From positions 1 to 64,000 of IMG/VR virus record IMGVR_UViG_3300025137_000028: a stretch of DNA of 64,000 nucleotides. One strand, written 5' to 3'. Origin of the DNA: a virus. Shown piece by piece: positions 44,687 through 53,298 of this stretch; the stretch's first letter is position 1; each line of letters begins with the position of its first letter. The notes below the pieces were generated by a model, which saw only the letters and a program-made list of their open reading frames with translations, was not told the DNA's origin and did no database searches. The position numbers and the translations under genes are program-made.

Positions 44687-44715
44687 TTGACAATTAAAGT
44701 GAAAGGTGTTATATT
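44687..44715 (+). promoter_or_regulatory. Consensus sigma70-like promoter for gene 55
   Basis: TTGACA, 17 bases, TATATT: near-consensus. The -10 box ends six bases before the gene 55 ATG, so the transcript is predicted to start at or next to the A of ATG. No Shine-Dalgarno is present. Confidence 0.85.
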
Positions 44716-44721
44716 AATACT

Positions 44722-45261
44722 ATGACTATAAAAAGAATTAAAGAGCATTATGTAGATAACAAATTGTTTTTAGAGGCAATGACTGCCTACAAAAAAGAAG
44801 TAAAAAAAGCATTAAGAACAAAAAAAGATAAACCACCTGTAACCGATTACATTGGTAGTTGTTTTTTAAAGATAGCAAATCATTTATCTTACAGACCTAA
44901 TTTCATCAATTATACATTTAGAGACGATATGGTTAGTGACGGTATAGAAAACTGTTTACAATACCTAGACAATTTTGATCCAGCAAAATCTAAGAATCCA
45001 TTTGCTTATTTTACACAAATTATATTCTATGCTTTTGTAAGAAGAATCCAAAAAGAAAAGAAACAAGTTACTATCAAACATAGACTTATTATGGATAATA
45101 ACTTAGATGATTACGCTTTACAACCACAAGATAGAGAAGGCGAATATACTAATCAGTTTAAAGAGTTTTTACAAAAAAATCTAAAGATGGACGAACAACC
45201 TAAAAAAGAAAAGAAACCAAGAAAGAAAAAAACTGTTAAGTCATCTAAATTCTTTATATAA
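44722..45261 (+). CDS. 55: Late transcription sigma factor gp55
   Basis: 179 residues (T4 185). The conserved region FRDDMVSDGIENCLQYLDNF then DPAKSKNPFAYFTQIIFYAF and VRRIQKEKKQV is the sigma region 2-like part that recognises the TATAAATA box and binds core RNA polymerase. The C-terminal tail is Lys-rich (KKEKKPRKKKTVKSSKFFI), which may include the clamp-binding (gp45) end hydrophobic residues FFI. The many late boxes in this window are its expected targets. Confidence 0.93.
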   Translation: MTIKRIKEHYVDNKLFLEAMTAYKKEVKKALRTKKDKPPVTDYIGSCFLKIANHLSYRPNFINYTFRDDMVSDGIENCLQYLDNFDPAKSKNPFAYFTQIIFYAFVRRIQKEKKQVTIKHRLIMDNNLDDYALQPQDREGEYTNQFKEFLQKNLKMDEQPKKEKKPRKKKTVKSSKFFI

Positions 45262-45263
45262 TT

Positions 45264-46337
45264 ATGAAAATAGCCCTATTGAATGATACACACTTTGGTG
45301 TGAGGAATGATAGTCCTGCCTTTAGAGATTATCAAATTAAATTTTATGATGAAGTATTTTTTCCGTACTTAAAAGAAAACAATATTACAAACTTAATACA
45401 TTTAGGTGATGTAACTGATAGAAGAAAGTTTATTAACTTTCATACTTCTAGTGTGTTTAGAGAAAAGTTTTGGAAAAGATTATGGGAAATGAAGATTGAT
45501 ACCCATATAATAATAGGTAACCACGATACTTATTTTAAAAATACAAACAAAGTAAATTCAGTAGATGAGTTGTGTTCAACATTTGATGGTGTACACGAAC
45601 CATTTATCTACACAGGTCCTAAAGAAGTAGAATTAGGTGGTTGTCGTATGTTATTTTTACCATGGATATGTGATGATAATTATGAAGACTCAATTTATGC
45701 GATAGATAATTCAACAGCAGATATTTGTTTTGGGCATTTAGAAGTAAAAGGTTTTGAGATGCAAAAGGGATTATTTAACGAACATGGTTTAGAACCAACA
45801 CAATTTAAAAGATTTGAAAAAGTTATGTCTGGTCACTTTCATAAAAAATCAGATGATGGTCGTATCTATTATCTTGGCTCACAATATGAAATGACTTGGT
45901 CAGATTATAAAGATCCTAAAGGGTTTCATATTTTTGATACAGAAACAAGAGAACTTACAAGAGTAACTAATCCTCTTAGAATGTTTAAAAAGATTCTCTA
46001 TAATGATACTAAAGAAGATTACTCTACAAAAGACTTATCAGATTTTGAAAACAAGATAGTAAAAATCTTTGTTACTAATAGAACAAACGAAGAAATGTTT
46101 AATAATCTATTAGATAAATTACAAAACAAAGTAAATGTACATGAGGTAAATGTTATAGAAGATGTACAAAGTGATATGACATCTAGTGTTAGAGAAGATA
46201 TATTAGATCAAGGCGAAGATACTATAACATTTTTAAATAATTATGTAGATCAAATACAAACAGATTTAGATAGACAAAAACTAAAAGAGTTTATCAAAGA
46301 AACATATGTAGAGGCAAACGATCATTATGCTGGATAA
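45264..46337 (+). CDS. 47: Recombination nuclease subunit gp47 (Mre11/SbcD-like)
   Basis: 357 residues. Metallophosphoesterase motifs: MKIALLNDTHFG (D8-x-H10), LGDVTDRR (48-54), GNHD (85-88), then CFGHLEVKG and MSGHFHKK. With gp46 it degrades DNA ends to start recombination and host DNA degradation. It starts two bases after gene 55 and is separated from gp46 by an oxygenase gene. Confidence 0.95.
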   Translation: MKIALLNDTHFGVRNDSPAFRDYQIKFYDEVFFPYLKENNITNLIHLGDVTDRRKFINFHTSSVFREKFWKRLWEMKIDTHIIIGNHDTYFKNTNKVNSVDELCSTFDGVHEPFIYTGPKEVELGGCRMLFLPWICDDNYEDSIYAIDNSTADICFGHLEVKGFEMQKGLFNEHGLEPTQFKRFEKVMSGHFHKKSDDGRIYYLGSQYEMTWSDYKDPKGFHIFDTETRELTRVTNPLRMFKKILYNDTKEDYSTKDLSDFENKIVKIFVTNRTNEEMFNNLLDKLQNKVNVHEVNVIEDVQSDMTSSVREDILDQGEDTITFLNNYVDQIQTDLDRQKLKEFIKETYVEANDHYAG

Positions 46338-46971
46338 ATCAATATTAAATTATAAAAACTTGAATTGGGGACCATATGTTCTTTGTACATCATTGCCTGA
46401 TTATATAACAGACAAAATGTTAGAAGAAGGACGTAAGTGTAAAGATACAGCTAATCATAAATTAGCAGGTCATCTAAAGTTTCAGTTTTCATATTCTACA
46501 GAAATTCAACAATGGTTTTATAATGAGATAACACCGGTATTAGAATTGTATATAGAAGAACATTGTAAGTTTCACGGACATGACATTGTTCAACAAAGAA
46601 AACTAGAAGCATTAGATTTATGGGTAAACTTTATGAAAAAAGGTGACTTTAATCCTCCTCATACTCACGCAGGTGATTATTCTTTTGTTTATTACCTAGA
46701 TGTGCCAGATGAGTTAAGAAAAGAACAAGAAGATTACAAAGGCTCAGATGTGTCAGGACCAGGTGGTATAACTATATTGTATGGCGAGTCAACTAGACCT
46801 AAATGGACTACTTGTGCTCACGGTTTAAATCCTAAAAAAGGTGCGTTTATGATGTTCCCTGCTTTACTACAACATACAGTAGCGCCTTTTAAATCTGATA
46901 TTACAAGAGTTAGTGTATCAGGTAATTTAAGAACATTAAACCATGAGATAATAACTAACAATTATTTTTAG
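46327..46971 (+). CDS. 2OG-Fe(II) oxygenase (putative, PF13759 type)
   Basis: 214 residues. NFMKKGDFNPPHTHAGDYSF has His112, His114 and Asp117, then VYYLDVPDELRKE; PALLQHTVAPFKSDITRVSV carries His183 and Arg194, with SGNLRT behind. This is the pattern of the phage oxygenase family that often lies near T4-like replication genes. Inserted between 47 and 46, adjacent genes in T4. Substrate unknown. Confidence 0.82.
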   Translation: MLDKSILNYKNLNWGPYVLCTSLPDYITDKMLEEGRKCKDTANHKLAGHLKFQFSYSTEIQQWFYNEITPVLELYIEEHCKFHGHDIVQQRKLEALDLWVNFMKKGDFNPPHTHAGDYSFVYYLDVPDELRKEQEDYKGSDVSGPGGITILYGESTRPKWTTCAHGLNPKKGAFMMFPALLQHTVAPFKSDITRVSVSGNLRTLNHEIITNNYF

Positions 46972-46972
46972 T

Positions 46973-48688
46973 ATGATAAGATTTAAAAAAATTAAGTGGA
47001 AAAATTTTCTGTCAACAGGTAATACACCAATAGAAGTTGACTTAGATAAATCAAACACAACACTTGTTATAGGTACAAACGGTTCAGGCAAGTCAACTTT
47101 ACTAGACGCCATGACTTTTGTTTTATTTAATAGACCATTTAGAATAATAAAAAAAGAACAAATGGTTAATACGATAAACAATGGTGAAGCATTAGTAGAA
47201 ATAGAATTTTCAATAGGTACTAAACAATATAAAGTTATTAGAGGTATTAAACCTAACATATTTGAAATATATGAAGACGATCAATTAATAAACCAAGACG
47301 CTTCTAGTATTGATTATCAAAAGATATTAGAAAGAAATATAATGAGATTAAGTTATAGATCATTTATTCAAGTAGTAATATTAGGGTCATCATCTTACGA
47401 GCCATTTATGAAAATGAAATCTCGTTATAGAAAAGAAGCAGTTGAAGAGATACTTGACATAAAAGTATTTTCACATATGGACTGGATGTTAAGAGATCAA
47501 CAATCTGTTTTAAATAAAAAGATTATAGAAGTTAAACATAATGCTGATCTAGTAAAATCTAAGTATGAATTAGAAAGTAAACACTTTAATGAAATAAAGA
47601 ATAGAAATACAGATGATAAGACACAAAAAGAACAACAGTTAGATAAATTAAACTTAGATAAAAAAGATTACTTAGAAAAGATACAAAAATTAGATGGTGA
47701 ATATACACAACTAAAAGAACAAACAATTGATAAAGGTCCTCAAACAACAAGATTAACTCAATTAGAAAAACTAGAAACAAAGATAGAACAAAATTTAGAA
47801 ACTCATACAAAGAATTTAGAGTTTTTTGAAGAAAATGATACCTGTCCTACTTGTACACAACCAATTGATGAAACATTTAAATTAGGAAAACAAGAAGAAC
47901 TAAAGAGTAAAGTTGTTACCTTAAATGAAGGTATGAAAAAATTAGTAGAAGAAATATCTACTACTGAAACTAAATTATCAGAAATTAATTCTATATCTGA
48001 AAAAATGTCAGATTTAAATATAGAAATGTCAAAAGTTAATACATCAATAAATGAACTTAAAAAATTTAGTGACAATCTACATAATGAGATATTATTGTTA
48101 GATAACAAAAAAGAGGACAGTGATAATATAGAAAAACAATTAGAAGAATTAAAAGTTAATTTAGAACAATCACAAGTTGATTTAGATAAAATTACCGAAG
48201 AAAAAACATATATTGATACAGTTAGAGAAATACTATCTGAAAAAGGTGCTAAAACAAAAATTATTAAAAAGTATTTACCTATAATGAATACTTTAATAAA
48301 TCAATACTTACAAGATATGAACTTCTTTGTTAACTTTCATTTAGATGAAGAGTTTAACGAGACAATAAAAAGTAGATTTAGAGATACTTTTAATTACAAT
48401 AATTTTAGTGAGGGTGAAAAACTAAGAATAGATTTAGCATTGCTATTTACTTGGCGACAGATTGCTAAAATGAAAAATAGTACAAATACAAACGTTTTAA
48501 TATTAGATGAAATATTTGATAGCTCATTAGATGGTCAAGGTACAGATGACTTCTTTAAAATTATTAAATCACTATCAAAAGAAAATATCTTTATTATATC
48601 ACATAAGGGCGATATACTATTTGATAAATTTACTAATATCATAAAATTTGATAAAATAAATAACTTTACGAGGTTACAGAATGTCTAA
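46973..48688 (+). CDS. 46: Recombination nuclease subunit gp46 (Rad50/SbcC-like)
   Basis: 571 residues. Walker A GTNGSGKS (34-41); ABC signature FSEGEKLRIDLALLF and Walker B LILDEIFD (about 509-516) near the C-terminus; zinc hook CPTC (291-294) in the middle of two long coiled-coil arms. ATP-driven partner of gp47. Overlaps peptide deformylase by eight bases. Confidence 0.95.
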   Translation: MIRFKKIKWKNFLSTGNTPIEVDLDKSNTTLVIGTNGSGKSTLLDAMTFVLFNRPFRIIKKEQMVNTINNGEALVEIEFSIGTKQYKVIRGIKPNIFEIYEDDQLINQDASSIDYQKILERNIMRLSYRSFIQVVILGSSSYEPFMKMKSRYRKEAVEEILDIKVFSHMDWMLRDQQSVLNKKIIEVKHNADLVKSKYELESKHFNEIKNRNTDDKTQKEQQLDKLNLDKKDYLEKIQKLDGEYTQLKEQTIDKGPQTTRLTQLEKLETKIEQNLETHTKNLEFFEENDTCPTCTQPIDETFKLGKQEELKSKVVTLNEGMKKLVEEISTTETKLSEINSISEKMSDLNIEMSKVNTSINELKKFSDNLHNEILLLDNKKEDSDNIEKQLEELKVNLEQSQVDLDKITEEKTYIDTVREILSEKGAKTKIIKKYLPIMNTLINQYLQDMNFFVNFHLDEEFNETIKSRFRDTFNYNNFSEGEKLRIDLALLFTWRQIAKMKNSTNTNVLILDEIFDSSLDGQGTDDFFKIIKSLSKENIFIISHKGDILFDKFTNIIKFDKINNFTRLQNV

Positions 48689-49226
48689 AGATTTACAATT
48701 AATACCACCTAACGATCCAAGAGTTTGTTCAGCAATCGCACCATTTAGTGACGATATGTTAAAAGAACACAATCTAAAAGATAGACAAGAACTATCTGAT
48801 AATATGTTTGAATTAATGTTTAAATATGGTGGTATAGGGTTATCAGCAAATCAAGTAGGTTTACCTTTTAATATGTTTGTTATGGGTGGGCATCCTGAAT
48901 TAGAAAAAGGTTTAAGAATGACTTGTTTTAATCCTATGATTATATCAGCTAGTGAAGAAACAATTGTTATGAAAGAAGGTTGTTTAACTTTTCCTTTTAT
49001 GTTCTTATCTATTACAAGACCTAGAAAAGTTGTAGTAAAATATGAAGATGAAAAAGGTGATCTAAAAGAAGGTCATTTAGACGGCATGATTAGTCGTATT
49101 TTTCAACATGAACACGATCACATGTTAGGTAGATTATTTACAGAGAGAGCTAGTAAACTTAAACTAAAGAGGGCAAATATATATGCTAAAAAACAAATCA
49201 AAAAAATATCGAAAAGAAAAAAATAA
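48681..49226 (+). CDS. def: Peptide deformylase
   Basis: 181 residues. Three signature motifs: GIGLSANQVG (51-60), EGCLTFP (99-105; Cys101 is the metal ligand), and QHEHDHMLG (142-150; His143, Glu144, His147). It removes the formyl group from the N-terminal Met of new proteins. Phage-encoded deformylases, also known from marine T4-like phages, may support rapid translation. The metal triad is complete, so the enzyme should be active. Confidence 0.95.
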   Translation: MSKDLQLIPPNDPRVCSAIAPFSDDMLKEHNLKDRQELSDNMFELMFKYGGIGLSANQVGLPFNMFVMGGHPELEKGLRMTCFNPMIISASEETIVMKEGCLTFPFMFLSITRPRKVVVKYEDEKGDLKEGHLDGMISRIFQHEHDHMLGRLFTERASKLKLKRANIYAKKQIKKISKRKK

Positions 49227-49347
49227 AATTTTTGAACATAATCCTAGTACAGGAGTTATTAGATGGCGTTATGTTGGTGAATCACCAGACAAGTTTGGCT
49301 GGCCGAACTATGGAAGAATATTAAAGAATGTCAAAAAACGAAATTAA
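49183..49347 (+). CDS. Small protein (54 aa), possible relic of an HNH-type N-terminus
   Basis: After a basic start (KNKSKKYRKEKNK) comes IFEHNPSTGVIRWRYVGESP then DKFGWPNYGRILKN. The first motif resembles the N-terminus of phage HNH endonucleases ([FY]-x-Y-x-P-x-TG-x-[IL]-x-WR), but no HNH core follows, so it is a small independent peptide or a relic. It overlaps deformylase by 44 bases and the next gene by 20 bases in other frames. Confidence 0.45.
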   Translation: MLKNKSKKYRKEKNKIFEHNPSTGVIRWRYVGESPDKFGWPNYGRILKNVKKRN

Positions 49348-49948
49348 AAAATTATTTCCTACACCCTTATACATAGGTAACATAGGTGTAAATGAAGACT
49401 GGCTAACTTATATTAATTCATTAGATTTTGAGTTAACTTATTTAAAAAACGGTTTACAAACACAAGACAGACATATACTTTTACATAAAGAATTATCATC
49501 ATTAAAGAAAAAAATAGATGATGAGTTTGAGATATATGCTAGAGATAAACTTAGAATAAATAAAAAACATAATTTTGAAATGATAAACTCATGGTGTAAT
49601 ATACATAATCAAGGACATGTAGCACAACCACATCATCATCAAAATAGTATGTTTAGTGGTGTGTATTATTTACAATCAACAGAGAATACAGGTGCTATTA
49701 AGTTTAATCAAAGTCCTTTTAAGAGTTGGAATAATATTATGATTAAATTAGAAATAGATGAAGGAAATGAATTTAATAATGATGAATGTATAATTAATCC
49801 TATGCCTGGTACAGTAGTGTTATTTCCGTCTTGCGTTTCACATGAAACAGATGTAAACAATACAACACATCAAAGATATTCACTTGCCTTTAATTACTTT
49901 CCTAGAGGTCAGTTTGGTGATAAAGAATCATACTTGGAGATAAAATAA
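49328..49948 (+). CDS. 2OG-Fe(II) oxygenase (PF13759 type)
   Basis: 206 residues. First ligands in QPHHHQNSMFSGVYYL (His102-104), second half with VLFPSCVSHETDVN (His172) and RYSLAFNYFPRGQFG (Arg183). IKKLFPTPLYIGNIG at the start is a typical opening (phage 'F-P-T-P-[LV]-[WY]' motif). Second Fe-ligand Asp is replaced by an Asn/Ser-containing turn, unlike classical H-x-D; check needed. First of three adjacent oxygenases. Confidence 0.78.
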   Translation: MSKNEIKKLFPTPLYIGNIGVNEDWLTYINSLDFELTYLKNGLQTQDRHILLHKELSSLKKKIDDEFEIYARDKLRINKKHNFEMINSWCNIHNQGHVAQPHHHQNSMFSGVYYLQSTENTGAIKFNQSPFKSWNNIMIKLEIDEGNEFNNDECIINPMPGTVVLFPSCVSHETDVNNTTHQRYSLAFNYFPRGQFGDKESYLEIK

Positions 49949-50547
49949 TGAATGTAGAAATTACAGATGACTTTATAGGAATATTTGATAATTTTTTTAC
50001 AGACGAATATATTGAAAATTATATTACTTACTTTGAAAAAATGAATAAAAACAATTTAACTTTCAAAAGAGAGTTTAGTCCTAGCCATGAAGTTGATGAC
50101 ACAGCATTTGATGAGCTTTCAGAACCATTTTATATAAAAGAATTACCTGTACATTACATGGCAAAAAATTTTATTGATATATTTTTTAATCAAAAACATG
50201 GACCATATCAAAGATATATTGAAAAGTTTAGTATTTTAAAAACACAAGGTAGACACTCAATATTTGATATAAAGATACAAAAGACAGAGCCAGGTCAAGG
50301 GTATCATATTTGGCATGTAGAAAATAGCCAATTAACTAGTAGAAATAGAGTTACTGCTTTTACATTGTACTTAAATGATGTAGAAGATGGTGGCGAGACA
50401 GAGTTTTTATATCAAAAAAGAAGAATTAAACCTAAGAAAAATAGATTAGTTATTTGGCCTGCTCATTTTACTCATGTACATAGAGGAAATCCACCCTTAT
50501 CAAATGACAAATATATTTTAACTGGTTGGACTGAATACTCTTATTAA
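49948..50547 (+). CDS. 2OG-Fe(II) oxygenase-like protein, H-x-E type
   Basis: 199 residues. YHIWHVENSQLTSRNRVTAF holds His123-x-Glu125, an H-x-E variant of H-x-D; PAHFTHVHRGNPP carries the distal His176/178. FTLYLNDVEDGGETEFLYQK resembles prolyl-hydroxylase strands ('LYLND.EEGGET.F'), which is a strong family hint. Ends ILTGWTEYSY. It overlaps neighbours by one base at each end, so the three oxygenase genes form one operon. Confidence 0.78.
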   Translation: MNVEITDDFIGIFDNFFTDEYIENYITYFEKMNKNNLTFKREFSPSHEVDDTAFDELSEPFYIKELPVHYMAKNFIDIFFNQKHGPYQRYIEKFSILKTQGRHSIFDIKIQKTEPGQGYHIWHVENSQLTSRNRVTAFTLYLNDVEDGGETEFLYQKRRIKPKKNRLVIWPAHFTHVHRGNPPLSNDKYILTGWTEYSY

Positions 50548-51062
50548 TGAAAATACAAGTTGACGATTATAAATTTTACAGACATACAAACTTTATGGAT
50601 AAATCCTATAAAGAAAAGTATATTTCTGATATTGATAAAGTCATATCAGACGGACATGTAGCTAGTAGTAATGTGCCACCTTTACAAACTAAAACAGACT
50701 TATATGATCATGTAAAATTTTTAAATCGTTGGATTGAACTACAAATAAAAATAAAAACAATTATAGAAGAAAATATAGGTAAAGTACAACTCACTGAAAG
50801 TTGGGCAAATATTAGTAGAGAAGATAATAGATTTAGTTTTCATACACACAAAAGAGATATAACTGCTGTATATTATTTAAAAAACAATTATACTAATTAC
50901 GGCACACAAATAGATGATAAAGTAATTATACCTGGTTTAGAAAACTCAGTGTTAATATTTGATGGCAAGATAAATCATAGTATTATTAATATGCCTTTTG
51001 AGTTAGCAGTACACCCACACAACAATAGATATTCAGTAGTATTTGATTATGACACCATATAA
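50547..51062 (+). CDS. 2OG-Fe(II) oxygenase-like protein
   Basis: 171 residues. ISREDNRFSFHTHKRDITAV gives His99, His101 and Asp104, then YYLKNNY; FDGKINHSIIN carries His144 and RYSVVFDY Arg161. The layout parallels PF13759-like oxygenases. It is the third in a row, and its last 14 bases overlap the PLP-type gene. No substrate evident. Confidence 0.7.
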   Translation: MKIQVDDYKFYRHTNFMDKSYKEKYISDIDKVISDGHVASSNVPPLQTKTDLYDHVKFLNRWIELQIKIKTIIEENIGKVQLTESWANISREDNRFSFHTHKRDITAVYYLKNNYTNYGTQIDDKVIIPGLENSVLIFDGKINHSIINMPFELAVHPHNNRYSVVFDYDTI

Positions 51063-51801
51063 TTTTCCTAAATTAGTTATTGAACAACATGATGGCTTTC
51101 ATATAGTAAGAGACGACTTACTAGAAGGTGGTTCTAAAAGAAGATTTGTAGATAGGTATATGAGAGAAGAGATAGAAGAAGGTGCCGAAGAGTTTGTATA
51201 TGGCGGTTGTCCAGCAAACGGTTATGCTCAATTATCTCTTACATTACAAGCGAATCACTATGGTAAAAAAGCTGTTTTTTTCATGGCTAAAAGATCATTA
51301 GATAATTTACACCCTTATCAAAAACAAGCATTAGACTATGGTGCTGACATTAGGTGGGTACCTAATGGTATGTTACAAGTCACAAAAGCAAGAGCCAGAG
51401 AGTATTTTTATGAGGATCCTATAAGACGTAGAATATTACCATTAGGGCTAGAAGAAAAAAGAGTATTTGAAGATATAAGGGACCTTGCCAAAAACATAGA
51501 AATAGTGTATAGTATAAAGATTAGTGAAATTTGGTCAGTAGGATCAAGTGGCACTTTAACAAGAGGATTACAAATGGCGTTTCCAGACAAAGAAGTACAT
51601 TGTGTTTCAGTAGGTCACAAAATGGCTCAACATGAAATAGGAAGAGCAAATTTGTATTTAAGTAAATATAAGTTTACACAAGAAGTTAAAGAAGAAGATA
51701 AACCACCTTTTCCATCTGTGCCGACTTATGACGCAAAAGCATGGTCAATTATGAAAGAACATGCTAAACCAAACGCACTATTTTGGAATGTAGGAAAATG
51801 A
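51049..51801 (+). CDS. PLP-dependent enzyme, ACC deaminase / D-cysteine desulfhydrase-like
   Basis: About 251 residues. VIEQHDGFHIVRDDLLEGGS then KRRF places a Lys (residue 30) after RDDLLEGGS, the pattern (K/R-DD-x-x-x-GG-x-K) that holds the cofactor Lys in fold-type II PLP enzymes of the ACC-deaminase group. SVGSSGTLTRGLQMAF (residues about 163-178) is a phosphate-binding loop. It is shorter than typical members (about 330), so the enzyme may be reduced. The ATG at 51049 is preferred to an upstream TTG. Reaction unknown: deaminase, desulfhydrase or a base-modifying role. Confidence 0.65.
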   Translation: MTPYNFPKLVIEQHDGFHIVRDDLLEGGSKRRFVDRYMREEIEEGAEEFVYGGCPANGYAQLSLTLQANHYGKKAVFFMAKRSLDNLHPYQKQALDYGADIRWVPNGMLQVTKARAREYFYEDPIRRRILPLGLEEKRVFEDIRDLAKNIEIVYSIKISEIWSVGSSGTLTRGLQMAFPDKEVHCVSVGHKMAQHEIGRANLYLSKYKFTQEVKEEDKPPFPSVPTYDAKAWSIMKEHAKPNALFWNVGK

Positions 51802-51983
51802 CATATAAAACACACGAAGAAAAACAAAAAGTATTAGACGAAAAAATGAAAAAGTTTTTAGAGAAAGGTAAGTCAATTGAAAAACTACCACCTGGCTCTG
51901 CTTACAATCTAGGATCACTAGACTTTCATGGCAAACCTAGATATACAGCTTTAGAAATTAAAGCAGGTAAAGACAAAAAATGA
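51798..51983 (+). CDS. Small charged hypothetical protein (61 aa)
   Basis: MTYKTHEEKQKVLDEKMKKF, then LEKGKSIEKLPPGSAYNLGS and PRYTALEIKAGKDKK. AGGAA lies before the ATG, which overlaps the stop of the PLP gene (ATGA). Helical N-terminus, extended C-terminus. No known family seen. Confidence 0.6.
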   Translation: MTYKTHEEKQKVLDEKMKKFLEKGKSIEKLPPGSAYNLGSLDFHGKPRYTALEIKAGKDKK

Positions 51984-52129
51984 GTAGAGGTGTATTAAAA
52001 ATTATAGCTAAGTTAAGAATGCTATGGGCAGACATAAGAGGTCATCATGGCAAAGTATGGGATTATGAACCTGGTGATTATTATATGGGTAGCCATAAAG
52101 GTCATAAAAAACATCAAAAGAAAAAATGA
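51980..52129 (+). CDS. Short basic protein (49 aa)
   Basis: MSRGVLKIIAKLRMLWADIR, then GHHGKVWDYEPGDYYMGSHK and GHKKHQKKK. The end is His/Lys-rich. It has ATGA overlaps with both neighbours, so it is part of the same transcript. Unknown function. Confidence 0.6.
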   Translation: MSRGVLKIIAKLRMLWADIRGHHGKVWDYEPGDYYMGSHKGHKKHQKKK

Positions 52130-53205
52130 GTGATATATTACAAAACACACACGATACAATAAAAGACAAAGGCTTTCCTTATTATCCTAAAGATAAGAAA
52201 TGGCGAGACGACAAGTATAATCTTTTAATGGCATTTAAAAGAGATACTATGATAGATAGAAAAACTAAAGTCATAGGTCAATCTGCTCATGGTTTAAATC
52301 TCGCATGGTCTTATATGGAACATGCTTGGGGTATTAAGTGTGGTAAAATGAAGACACCTATGGAAGTTTGGGATGATGAAGAACATCTTAAAAAAGGTAT
52401 AAACAAAATTTTAACAGGCACATTTTTTACACAAAAGAAACCACACGAAATAACAGACTCAGATATGAGATCAATGTTAAGAAGATACTCAGGCACACAA
52501 ATGGTTTCTAATTTTAGACCTACGGCTGCCGCTGCCTTATATGATGTATTTGTAGAAAAAGATAGTCCTTTAGAAGGCACAACGGCAGGTTTAGTATGGG
52601 ATCCTAGTATGGGTTATGGTGGTAGATTATTAGGGGCAATTGCTGCTGGTGTTAATTACATAGGCACAGATCCTTGTATACCGACATACGATGGTTTACA
52701 AAACATATTAATGGATTATGGTCATACACACAAACAATATTCATTACTAAGACAAGGTAGTGAAACGTATATACCTGAAGAAAATAGTTTAGACTTTGTA
52801 TTTACAAGTCCACCTTACTTTGGTTGGGAAGCATATGGTGATGAGCCAGAACAATCTAGTATTAAGTTTAATACAAGTGATATGTGGAAAGAACACTTTT
52901 TAAAGAAGACAATTGCTAATGCTTATAAAGGTTTAAAACCAGGTAAACATTTAGCACTTAATGTTGCTAATACAAAACAGTATAAAACGTTTGAAGAGGA
53001 TACTGTACAATTAGCCATTGATTGTGGTTTTGAACATACTGATACTTGGTGGTTGTCATTATCTACACAACAAGGTGGATCAGAAACATCAACATTAGAT
53101 GGTGAAATAACTGAAAAGAAACAAACACAAAGATATATGGGCAAGTTTGAAAGACCGAATCAATCAGGTAGAAAGTTTGAACCTACGTTTATATTTACAA
53201 AATGA
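52126..53205 (+). CDS. DNA methyltransferase (N4-cytosine or N6-adenine type)
   Basis: 359 residues. AdoMet motif I: VWDPSMGYGGRLLGA (from Asp159); catalytic motif IV: FTSPPYFGWE (226-235, S-P-P-Y). The order motif I then IV and the S-P-P-Y signature fit N4/N6 methylases of the beta/gamma kind. No restriction partner is next to it, so it is an orphan methyltransferase protecting phage DNA or regulating it. The target recognition part would be residues about 240-300. Confidence 0.8.
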   Translation: MSDILQNTHDTIKDKGFPYYPKDKKWRDDKYNLLMAFKRDTMIDRKTKVIGQSAHGLNLAWSYMEHAWGIKCGKMKTPMEVWDDEEHLKKGINKILTGTFFTQKKPHEITDSDMRSMLRRYSGTQMVSNFRPTAAAALYDVFVEKDSPLEGTTAGLVWDPSMGYGGRLLGAIAAGVNYIGTDPCIPTYDGLQNILMDYGHTHKQYSLLRQGSETYIPEENSLDFVFTSPPYFGWEAYGDEPEQSSIKFNTSDMWKEHFLKKTIANAYKGLKPGKHLALNVANTKQYKTFEEDTVQLAIDCGFEHTDTWWLSLSTQQGGSETSTLDGEITEKKQTQRYMGKFERPNQSGRKFEPTFIFTK

Positions 53206-53219
53206 GAACAAAACAAGAA

Positions 53220-53227
53220 CATAAATA
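53220..53227 (+). promoter_or_regulatory. Variant late box CATAAATA
   Basis: One mismatch from TATAAATA, about 70 bases upstream of the VWA gene. It may add late transcription to the sigma70-like promoter just downstream. Confidence 0.4.
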
Positions 53228-53263
53228 GTCAAAAACCTAGTAAATATAGGGATATATAAACGC

Positions 53264-53292
53264 TTGACTTTTGAAACGTTTTCCTATATTAT
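53264..53292 (+). promoter_or_regulatory. Sigma70-like promoter for the VWA gene
   Basis: TTGACT, 17 bases, TATTAT (or overlapping TATAAT at 20 bases). The ATG follows at 53299, so the RNA would begin at or near the start codon; no Shine-Dalgarno seen. Confidence 0.7.
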
Positions 53293-53298
53293 AATAGT

